Below are positions 46,296 through 55,100 of a stretch of DNA of 64,000 nucleotides, one piece after another (position 1 is the first letter of the stretch; each line of letters begins with the position of its first letter). Below the pieces are notes generated by a model that was given only the letters and a program-made list of their open reading frames with translations, was not told the origin of the DNA and searched no databases. Source of the DNA: Enterococcus faecalis_A (lineage in GTDB: Bacteria > Bacillota > Bacilli > Lactobacillales > Enterococcaceae); NCBI GenBank assembly GCA_051295955.1, contig JBPDWA010000004.1:248001-312000 (forward strand), read 5' to 3'. A program made the position numbers and the translations under genes.

Positions 46296-47048
46296 TTAAC
46301 CCAGCAACTCTGTTTGATAACTGACAGCACTTAACGCGTACAAAGGAGCCGTTTCTGCTCTCAAAATCCGCGGTCCTAGCCCGCAAAGCAGCGCACCGGC
46401 CGCTTGAAATTGATCTATTTCACTTTTTGAAAAACCGCCTTCTGGTCCAAAAACCAGCAAAAGACGAGCGCCTTGTTGACTAGCAGCTAACACTTGAGCC
46501 AGCTTACTATGTTCACCTTTTTTAGCTGCTTCTTCATAAGCAACCAGCACTTGATCATAATTAGAAAAAGAGGCAAGCAGTTCTTCTGATTGTGCGAAAA
46601 GTTGCACAGTTGGCGTTTGCTGCCGCTGTGATTGTTCTGCCGCTTCTGTGGCAATCTTACTTAACCGTTTCTTTTTCGCTTCACGTTTTTTGTGATCCCA
46701 TTTTACCACTGAAGTCTGAGCTGGAAAACCGATAAATGCAAAAGCACCTAACTCCGTGCCTTTTTGTACGATCCAATCTAATTTGTCGCCTTTTGGCAAA
46801 CCACAAGCAATAGTTATGACTAAGGGAAGTTCTTTTTCCGCTACTTCTTTTTCCAATTCTTTAAACCAAACTTCAGTTTCTGTAATGTGGGTAATTTCGG
46901 CAACAATTACGATACTATCATGAAAGACTAGGTAGCTTTTTTGTCCCGGTTCCATCCGCATAACACGAACAATATGATGATAGTGATCACCACCTACTAC
47001 ATAGGTTGCTTGATTATGATACGGCTCATTTAAAAAATAGCGTTGCAT
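46296..47048 (-). CDS. rsmE: 16S rRNA m3U1498 methyltransferase
   Basis: 250 residues, SPOUT methyltransferase. VFGPEGGFSKSEIDQF and LGPRILRAETAPLYAL form the trefoil-knot S-adenosylmethionine site. N-terminal PUA-like part (residues 1-70). It lies 1 base after prmA ends, a conserved pair acting on the translation apparatus. Confidence 0.96.
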   Translation of the reverse strand: MQRYFLNEPYHNQATYVVGGDHYHHIVRVMRMEPGQKSYLVFHDSIVIVAEITHITETEVWFKELEKEVAEKELPLVITIACGLPKGDKLDWIVQKGTELGAFAFIGFPAQTSVVKWDHKKREAKKKRLSKIATEAAEQSQRQQTPTVQLFAQSEELLASFSNYDQVLVAYEEAAKKGEHSKLAQVLAASQQGARLLLVFGPEGGFSKSEIDQFQAAGALLCGLGPRILRAETAPLYALSAVSYQTELLG

Positions 47049-47049
47049 C

Positions 47050-47997
47050 TTACTCTTCCTCTGGTTTCTTCAAAATGATTGCATACCAATCGCCTTGCTG
47101 GAAAACTTGATCCACATGAAAGCCAATGGTGGCCACTTTTTCTAAAATCATCTCTTTTTTCTCTTGAATGATTCCAGAAATAATGAACGAGCCAGCTGCT
47201 TTAAGCAAGCGCCAAGCATCTTCCAACATCAAGACAATGATATCTGCCAAAATATTTGCTACAATCACATCTGCCGGTTGCTCAATTCCCTTTAACAGAT
47301 CGTTGGCAGCAACGTGAACGCCTTTGGCTACCGGATTTAAGTCCATATTTTCTTTTGCAGCAGTAACGGCCACTTGATCTAAATCGTAGGCGTAGACTGC
47401 TTTCGCACCTAAATAACAACTGGCAATGCTCAACACACCAGAGCCTGTTCCCACATCCAAGACTGTTTCCCCGCCCCGCAGCACTGTTTCTAATGCTTGC
47501 AGCGTTAAACGTGTAGTTGGGTGCGTTCCTGTACCAAAAGCCATACCAGGATCAAGGGTGATAATCTTTTCTAAGGGATCAAGAGCCTGATACGTTTCCC
47601 AGCTAGGCACTATGGTTAAAAAGCGCGTAACCCGCACTGGATGATAATATTTTTTCCAAGCAGTCGCCCAGTCGCTTTCCGCCACTTCGCTTACAGTTAG
47701 CTGATTTTTACCGATGGCTAAACCAAATTCAGGCAAACGTGCGATGCTTTCTTCAATAAAAGGAAGTATTTCCGGTAAAAAAGTCGTCTCGGGAAAATAA
47801 GCCATCACGAGAGCACCTTCTTTAATATGGGTAAATTGTTTCTTATCTAAGATTTCACCGTAGAGATCACTTTGAAAGTTTTCAACGTCTAAAGCATCTT
47901 CAATCGCGACACCGCTAGCTCCAGCTTCCATCATGATGTTTGAAATGGCTTCAATTGCTTCGCTAGCCGTTTCTACTTTGATTTCCGTCCATTTCAT
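47050..47997 (-). CDS. prmA: Ribosomal protein L11 methyltransferase
   Basis: 315 residues. Residues 1-130 make the L11-recognition domain (MKWTEIKVETASEAIEAISN). The class I methyltransferase core follows with ITLDPGMAFGTGTHPTTRL, VLDVGTGSGVLSIASC and DVIVANILADII. It methylates L11 lysines. Forms an operon with rsmE and lies 22 bases after the DUF3013 gene. Confidence 0.96.
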   Translation of the reverse strand: MKWTEIKVETASEAIEAISNIMMEAGASGVAIEDALDVENFQSDLYGEILDKKQFTHIKEGALVMAYFPETTFLPEILPFIEESIARLPEFGLAIGKNQLTVSEVAESDWATAWKKYYHPVRVTRFLTIVPSWETYQALDPLEKIITLDPGMAFGTGTHPTTRLTLQALETVLRGGETVLDVGTGSGVLSIASCYLGAKAVYAYDLDQVAVTAAKENMDLNPVAKGVHVAANDLLKGIEQPADVIVANILADIIVLMLEDAWRLLKAAGSFIISGIIQEKKEMILEKVATIGFHVDQVFQQGDWYAIILKKPEEE

Positions 47998-48019
47998 CTT
48001 CTCACCTCTATTTACTTAC

Positions 48020-48505
48020 TCAATAACTGGGATATGGCAAATAAGCCGTTTGGTCAGTTAGGGGGGCTTGAGCTACTAATTGTTCAAATTCTGCGGCTGA
48101 CCAGCTTAATTCAAAGACTTCCGCTTGTTCATCTTCCAGAAAATCTAACAGGTCTGCTTGTCCTTCTTCTAAAACTTGTCGCAAATAAAACACAAAACTA
48201 TCCAAACAAGCTTTGGAAACTCCTTTTTTACCTTCATAAGGAATTAGTGCCAAAAAATCTGCAGCAGTTACTTGTGATTTTTGCGGATGATAAAATAAAA
48301 TGCCGTCTTCAAATTCAATCACTGCTTCAGTAGATAATGTACCGTCAACATCATCGATAGCGGTTTGCTCTTTATTTTCAGCGAACAGGCGCACGATAAC
48401 TTCAATAGTATGATTGCTAGGATTCCAGTCAAGAGCGACGTCATAATCCGCTAAATGTTTCGTTAATTGATGATCCAAGTAGGTCAACATCGTTATTTTT
48501 TTCAT
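48020..48505 (-). CDS. DUF3013 family protein
   Basis: 161 residues from ATG 48505 (MKKITMLTYLDHQL), with AAGGACGG upstream. Acidic, no membrane segments; DUF3013 proteins are confined to Lactobacillales and have no assigned function. Its first 65 bases lie inside the end of the mpg frame, so translation of the two is probably coupled, although the ribosome site is inside mpg. Confidence 0.8.
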   Translation of the reverse strand: MKKITMLTYLDHQLTKHLADYDVALDWNPSNHTIEVIVRLFAENKEQTAIDDVDGTLSTEAVIEFEDGILFYHPQKSQVTAADFLALIPYEGKKGVSKACLDSFVFYLRQVLEEGQADLLDFLEDEQAEVFELSWSAAEFEQLVAQAPLTDQTAYLPYPSY

Positions 48506-49139
48506 TTGTTCCGTCCTTCCAGCCGAAGTCAGCATGATCAATCGCTGCGCTTCTTTGTTTCGTTAGATAGGGGTTGCCTGAAACCACATAGCGTAAAGGC
48601 ATTTCCGTCCAGATCCCTTTATTGGGAATGCCGATCCGTGGCAAGGCAAGAATTTTTTTAGGATATTTCCTTTTTTCAGGAACTAAGCGCAAGGAGCTAT
48701 CAAAGATTGATTGGCCATACAAGTTCTTGGTAATGCCTAAAGCAGCTACTAGTTTTCCGGGGCCATTGGTTAGTTCAGCACCGGAGCGACCGTTGCGATT
48801 GGCTTCCATTTGAGCAAGACCAGTTACAGGTTCAATGGCACGAATCATTACTCCTTGGGGAATCCCTTTTTCTTTTGTAACCATATTTAAAATTAAATGC
48901 GTATGCATCGTATACAAATAAATGGTGCCTGGCTTTTCGTACATAGCCTGTAAACGAGGTGTCATCTTTAAACCAAAGCTATGAGCAGCTTCATCAGCTG
49001 GTCCTAAATAAGCTTCTGCATCGACGATATAACCGCCTAAATTACCTGAAGCTGTCTTGTGCTCCAAATACATGCCCAACAAATATTGAGCAATCTCTTC
49101 TGTTGTTTTTGTATTAAAAAAATCAATTGTTGCTTTCAT
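48441..49139 (-). CDS. mpg: 3-methyladenine DNA glycosylase (AAG family)
   Basis: 232 residues from ATG 49139 (MKATIDFFNTK), with GTGG near the start. AAG-fold features are GGYIVDAEAYLGPADEAAHS, YLYTMHTHLILNMVT, GVMIRAIEP and LTNGPGKLVAALGI. It excises alkylated purines. The C-terminus extends past the usual end of the fold (NEKNNDVDLLGSS...) and overlaps the DUF3013 gene by 65 bases. Confidence 0.92.
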   Translation of the reverse strand: MKATIDFFNTKTTEEIAQYLLGMYLEHKTASGNLGGYIVDAEAYLGPADEAAHSFGLKMTPRLQAMYEKPGTIYLYTMHTHLILNMVTKEKGIPQGVMIRAIEPVTGLAQMEANRNGRSGAELTNGPGKLVAALGITKNLYGQSIFDSSLRLVPEKRKYPKKILALPRIGIPNKGIWTEMPLRYVVSGNPYLTKQRSAAIDHADFGWKDGTNEKNNDVDLLGSSINETFSGL

Positions 49140-49224
49140 TTTTTCACCACTTTCTATGATACACGAAAAATCTTCCTTTATCCATCTAAACAAAAATAAT
49201 ATCCATAAAAGCGAATATACGTTC

Positions 49225-49237
49225 TTTATGGTATAAT
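49225..49237 (+). promoter_or_regulatory. Extended -10 promoter of rarA
   Basis: TGGTATAAT with its -10 at 49232-49237, 30 bases upstream of the rarA start; the -35 is poor, as is normal for extended -10 promoters. Confidence 0.6.
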
Positions 49238-49267
49238 GTCATCAAGAAGAAAAAAGGAGGAAATTTA

Positions 49268-50563
49268 ATGCAACAGCCTTTAGCTTATCGCATGCGTCCT
49301 CGTACTCTTGATGAAGTGGTTGGCCAAATACAGTTGGTCGGTCCTAACAAAATTATCAGACGGATGGTGGAAGCACGAATGCTTTCTTCCATGATTTTAT
49401 ATGGACCTCCCGGAACTGGGAAAACCAGTATTGCCAGTGCGATTGCCGGTTCCACTAACTACGCCTTTCGCATGTTAAATGCAGCGACCGATTCCAAAAA
49501 AGATTTGCAGATTGTTGCTGAAGAAGCGAAAATGAGCGGCACCGTGATCTTACTATTAGATGAAATCCATCGTTTGGATAAAACTAAACAAGATTTTTTA
49601 TTGCCTCATTTAGAGAGTGGTCGCATAGTCATGATCGGTGCTACCACTGAGAATCCATATATTACGATTAGTCCGGCCATCCGTAGTCGGACGCAAATTT
49701 TCGAAGTAACACCTTTGGCAGAAACCGATATACAAACAGCAATTTTACAAGCGTTGGCAGATACAGAACGAGGATTAGGAAAATTTCCAGTCAGCTTGGA
49801 CGAAACAGCTCTACAACATCTAGCTCGGGCAACCAATGGAGATTTGCGCAGTGCTTTAAATGCCTTAGAGCTCGCTGTAAAATCAACTCCTAAAAATGAT
49901 GCAGGAAAAATTCTTCTGACTGTATCCGTTATTGAAGAATGCGTCCAGCGGAAAGCATTATCCCACGACAAAAATGGCGATGCTCATTACGATGTCATTT
50001 CAGCTTTTCAAAAATCAATCCGCGGAAGTGACGTGGATGCGGCTTTACATTATTTGGGTCGCTTAGTGGAAGCTGGCGACCTACCGATTATTTGTCGTCG
50101 GTTAATGGTAATTGCTTATGAAGATATCGGCCTGGGCAATCCAGCTGCAGCTGCACGGACTGTGACAGCCGTTCAAGCAGCAGAAAAACTGGGCTTTCCA
50201 GAAGCACGGATTCCTTTAGCCAGCGTAGTGATTGATTTATGTCTTTCACCCAAATCAAACTCAGCGATTACAGCGATTGATGCAGCCTTGGCCGATATTC
50301 GCCAAGGCAAAGCCGGCGCTGTCCCTGATCATTTACGAGATGCTCATTACAGCGGAGCCAAGGAACTAAAGCGCGGAATTGGCTACCAGTATCCCCATAA
50401 TTTCGAAAACGCTTGGGTTCATCAACAATACTTGCCAAATAAAATAAAAAACGCTAGTTATTACAAACCAATTGATACTGGCAAATACGAGCAGGCGCTG
50501 CATCAGCAATACGATCGGATTCGCCAATGGCAAGACCAAGCGCCGAATTCAAAGGAAAAATAA
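49268..50563 (+). CDS. rarA: Replication-associated recombination protein A (AAA+ ATPase)
   Basis: 431 residues. Walker A in LYGPPGTGKTSIASAIAG, Walker B in LLLDEIHRLDK, sensor ATTENPY, and the C-terminal MgsA tetramer domain (DVDAALHYLGRLVEAGDLP). Clamp-loader-like ATPase acting at stalled forks. GGAGG precedes ATG 49268. The neighbouring 6S RNA gene downstream is a known Firmicutes arrangement. Confidence 0.96.
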   Translation: MQQPLAYRMRPRTLDEVVGQIQLVGPNKIIRRMVEARMLSSMILYGPPGTGKTSIASAIAGSTNYAFRMLNAATDSKKDLQIVAEEAKMSGTVILLLDEIHRLDKTKQDFLLPHLESGRIVMIGATTENPYITISPAIRSRTQIFEVTPLAETDIQTAILQALADTERGLGKFPVSLDETALQHLARATNGDLRSALNALELAVKSTPKNDAGKILLTVSVIEECVQRKALSHDKNGDAHYDVISAFQKSIRGSDVDAALHYLGRLVEAGDLPIICRRLMVIAYEDIGLGNPAAAARTVTAVQAAEKLGFPEARIPLASVVIDLCLSPKSNSAITAIDAALADIRQGKAGAVPDHLRDAHYSGAKELKRGIGYQYPHNFENAWVHQQYLPNKIKNASYYKPIDTGKYEQALHQQYDRIRQWQDQAPNSKEK

Positions 50564-50585
50564 TTCAAAGTTAAGTGCAATCTCA

Positions 50586-50614
50586 TTGCTGACAGCAACA
50601 GAATATGCTATTAT
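50586..50614 (+). promoter_or_regulatory. Promoter of 6S RNA
   Basis: TTGCTG, 17-bp spacer, TATTAT; predicted start at about 50621, exactly at the beginning of the 6S closing stem. Confidence 0.75.
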
Positions 50615-50620
50615 AAAGAT

Positions 50621-50820
50621 GGTAAATCTGTGATGTGCGCGTTGTCCTTTTTGTGTGTTGACCGAACATTTTTATTGATATCTTGGGATCCGACCAGTAT
50701 CGAAGCTAGTAACACGCCTTTTCATTTGGTAGTTCAAAGCTTAGATCGTGGAACCCACCTGCTTAACTTGCGGGTTCAATACTATAGGACGATTACCGGC
50801 ATCGACGGATTTTACCTTTT
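50621..50820 (+). ncRNA. ssrS: 6S RNA
   Basis: About 200 bases folding as a long irregular hairpin. The terminal stem pairs GGTAAATC...GATG at the 5' end with CATCGACGGATTTTACC at the 3' end. A large central bubble would lie between the two arms (near GACCGAACATTTTT... and ...ATAGGACGATTACC), the region that mimics an open promoter for RNA polymerase. Location directly after rarA, its own promoter and a following terminator all agree with 6S RNA, which binds housekeeping RNA polymerase in stationary phase. Ends are approximate. Confidence 0.85.
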
Positions 50821-50828
50821 GAAAGAAT

Positions 50829-50864
50829 TTTAAACAATTTGCTTCGGCAAGTTGTTTTTTCATT
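50829..50864 (+). terminator. Terminator of 6S RNA
   Basis: AACAATTTGC-TTCG-GCAAGTTGTT with a UUCG loop followed by TTTT. It lies just upstream of the small membrane protein ribosome site. Confidence 0.85.
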
Positions 50865-50877
50865 AATGGAGGAAAAC

Positions 50878-51156
50878 ATGATTCAAATTGGTTTGTTTTT
50901 ATCTGTGGTTGTAGTTGCCTTTGTAAGCTATTATTTGTTAAAAAAATATGAAATATTCCTTCTTCTTTTAAAAGAAGAAGAGAAAAATGAAGCCCCTATT
51001 TTTTTTCAGCAATTCGGCAAAATGTATGCTTTATTGACAATTGTCGGTTTATTAGTAAGTATTTTTAATCGGCCTTTTTATTCAATTATTTATCTTTTTT
51101 TATTATTGATTCTATCCTGTGTATTCAGTATTTCTTTGGCAAAAAAGATGCAGTAG
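50878..51156 (+). CDS. Small membrane protein of unknown function
   Basis: 92 residues from ATG 50878 with GGAGG 7 bases upstream; a longer frame reaching back into the terminator is rejected. Residues 5-25 and about 50-90 are hydrophobic, giving three short membrane segments (IGLFLSVVVVAFVSYYLL; YALLTIVGLLVSIF; IIYLFLLLILSCVFSISLA) around a charged KEEEKNEAP loop. I do not recognise a characterised family. It sits between 6S RNA and a universal stress protein gene and is followed by a terminator. Confidence 0.7.
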   Translation: MIQIGLFLSVVVVAFVSYYLLKKYEIFLLLLKEEEKNEAPIFFQQFGKMYALLTIVGLLVSIFNRPFYSIIYLFLLLILSCVFSISLAKKMQ

Positions 51157-51180
51157 TTTCTACTGGGTCTTTTTTTTTAT
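51147..51180 (+). terminator. Terminator of the small membrane protein gene
   Basis: CAGTAG-TTT-CTACTG followed by GGTC and eight or more T, overlapping the stop codon. Confidence 0.7.
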
Positions 51181-51270
51181 TTCCCTTTTTTGCTTATTTG
51201 GTTTAAAATAATAATAGAATGATGTTGGATAAATTGACGTCTTCTGCCTATTCAAGGAGGAGTGGTAGTT

Positions 51271-51756
51271 ATGTTACAACAATATCAAAGGATCATGGTT
51301 GCAGTGGATGGATCAGCCGAAGCTGAATTAGCTTTTAAAAAAGCGGTAAACGTTGCGAAACGAAATGATGCCACCTTATTATTAGCCCACGTAATTGATA
51401 CTCGAGCCTTTCAATCCGTATCATCTTTTGACGGCGTATTAGCCGAACAAGCGACTGAGATGGCTAAACAAACATTAGAGTCATACAAAAAAGACGCCCA
51501 AGCCAACGGACATGATAAAGTATCAACCGTAATTGAGTACGGCTCACCTAAGATTATCATTTCAAAGGATTTACCGAAGGAACACCAGATTGATTTAATC
51601 ATCATTGGTGCAACCGGACTTAACGCCGTCGAACGCTTGTTTATCGGTTCAGTCTCCGAATCAGTAATTCGCAATGCTCCCTGCGACGTCTTAGTGGTAC
51701 GTACTGATTTAGATAATAAATTGCCAACAACTAAAAAAACAACTGAAGCTAATTAA
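51271..51756 (+). CDS. Universal stress protein (UspA family)
   Basis: 161 residues from ATG 51271, with AAGGAGGAG upstream. UspA fold beginning YQRIMVAVDGSAEAELAF and ending with the ATP-binding run GATGLNAVERLFIGSVSESV then APCDVLVV. The G-x2-G-x9-G(S/T) motif predicts an ATP-binding type. Monocistronic with terminator. Confidence 0.93.
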   Translation: MLQQYQRIMVAVDGSAEAELAFKKAVNVAKRNDATLLLAHVIDTRAFQSVSSFDGVLAEQATEMAKQTLESYKKDAQANGHDKVSTVIEYGSPKIIISKDLPKEHQIDLIIIGATGLNAVERLFIGSVSESVIRNAPCDVLVVRTDLDNKLPTTKKTTEAN

Positions 51757-51765
51757 ACATTCTCA

Positions 51766-51808
51766 CTAACCGCTTGGCTCCTCTTTAGAGTAACCAAGCG
51801 GTTTATTT
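51766..51808 (+). terminator. Terminator of the universal stress protein gene
   Basis: Stem AACCGCTTGG / CCAAGCGGTT with a 15-base loop followed by TATTT. The next 240 bases to the bidirectional terminator hold no recognisable gene. Confidence 0.75.
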
Positions 51809-52051
51809 AATGTAGGTTTTATCCTTTGAGTAGAAAACAACACCTAAATTCCCTTTTCCTCAGAAACAAATCACAAAGAGGCACTTCGACTTTGAACAGC
51901 TCCCCTTTATTTCTTTTGTTCAGAATCATACGTTAACTGATCCCACTTCCTTCAAAGCTAGAGAAAGTAAAGCATTTTATCTGCTTATTTGGAAGAAGTT
52001 ACTACGGCGCATTTTGCTTTTGAAAGTGCCTATTAATACACATTAAAAGCT

Positions 52052-52100
52052 AAAACCACCCTAAAAGTTAGACATATCCAAACTTTTAGAGTGGTTTTTT
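52052..52100. terminator. Terminator of the M60 protease gene (bidirectional)
   Basis: Long stem AACCACCCTAAAAGTT / AACTTTTAGAGTGGTT with one mismatch, T-rich on both strands. Confidence 0.85.
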
Positions 52101-52120
52101 CGATTCGTTATCATGCTGGC

Positions 52121-55100
52121 TTATTTTAGTCGGGATTTGTAAAGGCCGAAGCCAGAAAAAACTAAAATAAGTAAGGCACCAATCAAGATCCAGCTCCAAT
52201 TGTAGGATGCTCCTGTTTGTGAGACCTTAGTTTGTTTGCTTTTTGTCAACTTTGCTAGAGTTGTTTTTTCCTTGTCTGCTTTCGCTTGTGTCTTCGATTC
52301 TTCCGTTTGAGCTTTTGTTTTCTGTGAAACAGAAGGTCTGCTATCTGTTAAGGGTGCAGCTTCTGCTTGTTCAATAGCTGTTTCTGAGCTTTTCAAATGA
52401 GTTTCCTGACTTGATTTAGTGAGCTGGGTTTGTAACTCACTATTTGCTACAGTATTCTTTACTGAAAACGAGGCCACTTTAGCAGTTACGGCCGACTCAT
52501 TGGTTAGTGGAACATTTTTTTGATACGGGATGTGAATTTCCGCAGGTTGCTTTCCGTCAAAAATCCCTGTTAAAGAAGATAGTTCCTGTTTCATAGCCGC
52601 TGTATCAAGTGTATAACCAACGATTTCTTTTATAGGTGCGGTATAAGTAGCACCGCTTTTTCCGGACAAGGTCACACTGGCTAATACATTTTGAGTAGCT
52701 GCATCAATATATTTTACAACAAGGGAATGAACAAGTGAGGATTCATAACGAAATACAATAGTTTTAGAAGTAGCTGTATAAGTGCCGTTACCATCCCCTA
52801 CTGTTGCTTTCAACGCATAATCTTTAATCGTTTTCGGTGAAACTTGGTAGGTCGTTCCCAGCTCACCAGATTGCGTTTCTGTCGGCAGCAAGGCGCGACC
52901 ATTTAGATCTTGATAATGAATCTGAATACTTCCCTGAACTTTTTGTTCGTACAGATAATTTACATATTGGATTTCACTGGTAAACGCTCCATTGGCATTT
53001 ATCGGTGATTCAATTAAGCGCCAGCCAGCTATTGTTTTTGGTTTTGTTTGATAAGTAGCGCCAATTTTTCCGCTTAACTGTTCTGCCGGTACTAATAATT
53101 CTCGTTGTGAATTTAAATATTGAACAAAGACTGCAGCACCTTGCGCTTTTTCATAGATAAAAACGATTAGCTGAGGCTCTAGTGTAAAAACTCCAACGGC
53201 ATTGGGCGGCTGATTTTTTACTACCCACCCATCAATAGCTGATGGATGGATATCAAAAGCCTCACTGAACATACCTGAAATCATTCGATCAGCAGCTAGC
53301 TCATTGCCTGCTTCGTCCTGATATTTAATCGTCACAGCGCCTCCCGTTACCGGCTCATAAACGAAGACCACTGATTGAGCTTCATCTGTGAAAATGCCGG
53401 TTTGATTGTCAGGGCGTGTTTTCAACTGATAGCCGACAATATCTTGAGGCGCTGCTTGGTATGTGTTATCCAATTTCCCGCTTAATATTTCTGATTCTGC
53501 TAGTTGCTGGCCTTGTTCATCAACGTAACTAACTTGCACTTGTCCGCCCGTTCGACGTTCATAAACGAAGGTATAGCTGTGAGGTGTAAAGGAAAAGTTC
53601 CCTGTTAGTTCAGCCGGAGCTTCTTTTAAATCATATTTATCAAAAGTCGGCACTGACAACGTATAGGGTACACCTAATTCGCCAGTTAATTGTAGATCAG
53701 CTTGCAAAGGTTGACCATTTTCGTTTACATACTGAATAGTCACTCTACCCACTAACTCTTGGGGATCTTGATAAAGTTCTAAGCCTGTTGCTGTCACAAG
53801 ATAATATTGACTTTTTCCGCTAAATTGGTCAATTTTTTGATGATCGATAAAAGCAGTCATCGCTTTGGTTACATATTTTTTAGTGTCTTCATCCAGCCCT
53901 AACCCAGCCTGATTTTGACGGGCGTGGGTAATTTTTATTACATCGCCAACTGCCAATTGTAAATTCGCTTGGTTTACGCAGTTGGTCAGGTCGCTGGCTT
54001 TGGTATTATTGAAAGCTTGAATCACTGGATATTTGTTCATTGCTAGTGGATCCAGCACTTCAATAGAAACCAACGGCGTTCTCGTGTCGGTGTTGCCACC
54101 ATTAAGCGTATAAGGATCAGCTCCTTGGGCATTTAATTTTTGATTAATAGGATCATAGATCAGAAACGTTCCAAAACCACCATGACGAGTGATGTTAATG
54201 GCATTGTTTAATTGATAATTTAAGGTAGCAGTCGTTTCATTTGATAAATTATTGGAAGCAACAGCTTTCACTGAGATTTGCTGTTGAAGATAATTAGATA
54301 AAGAAATCCCTTGACTCATTGTTTTTGGCTGTTTTGTTCCCCAAGTAAAGTTCAATAGATCATTGCCAAAAAAATTATGACTAGCTTTGAGAAAATCTTG
54401 AACCAGTGGCACTTGTCCAATTTGATAGGTTTGATCTTCTAGACTTAAGCTCGGCTTAAGATCAGTTGGTATCCAGCCATTTTCAGTAATCTCATAGTAA
54501 TAAGTGTCTTGTGTCGTGGAAATTTTGCTTCCGTTAAGATAGCGCATTGAACGCTTAGAAGCTTCTTTATGATAAATTTCTACTATATCGCCAACTGCAA
54601 GTTGTTCTTTGTCCAATTGATGAGCAATCGTTGTTCCATACGTACTACCTAATCCAGATACTTCTTTCTTTTTCACCGCATTTTTATCATAGATGGTGAT
54701 GATAGGATACGTATTATTGGGCAAATTCTCTAATATTTTCACATTGCGGCCTTTTGCTACCAATTGCTTAGTCACACGATCATAATCTAAAATCATGTAA
54801 AAGCCTCGTTGCCCAGACATTACATAAGTGTCTTGGGGAACTACTTTCATGCGAAAATCAATTTTTTCACCCACGCCTAACTGGTTATAGATAAAAGCAG
54901 TTATTGTTTGTGTAGATAAATTCCAAAAGGAGTCATTTTCTATGACAACGTCCGTCACATCAGAAGGAACTGGCTCAGAATGGTAATCTGTAAAGTAGTC
55001 TCTAACATTCAAACGATTTAATTCTTGTACTTTTAGTTCTTGTATCTGATTTTTTTGTGTGGCTCGTGGATAACTTTTTACTGGCTGTACTTGGTCGCTA

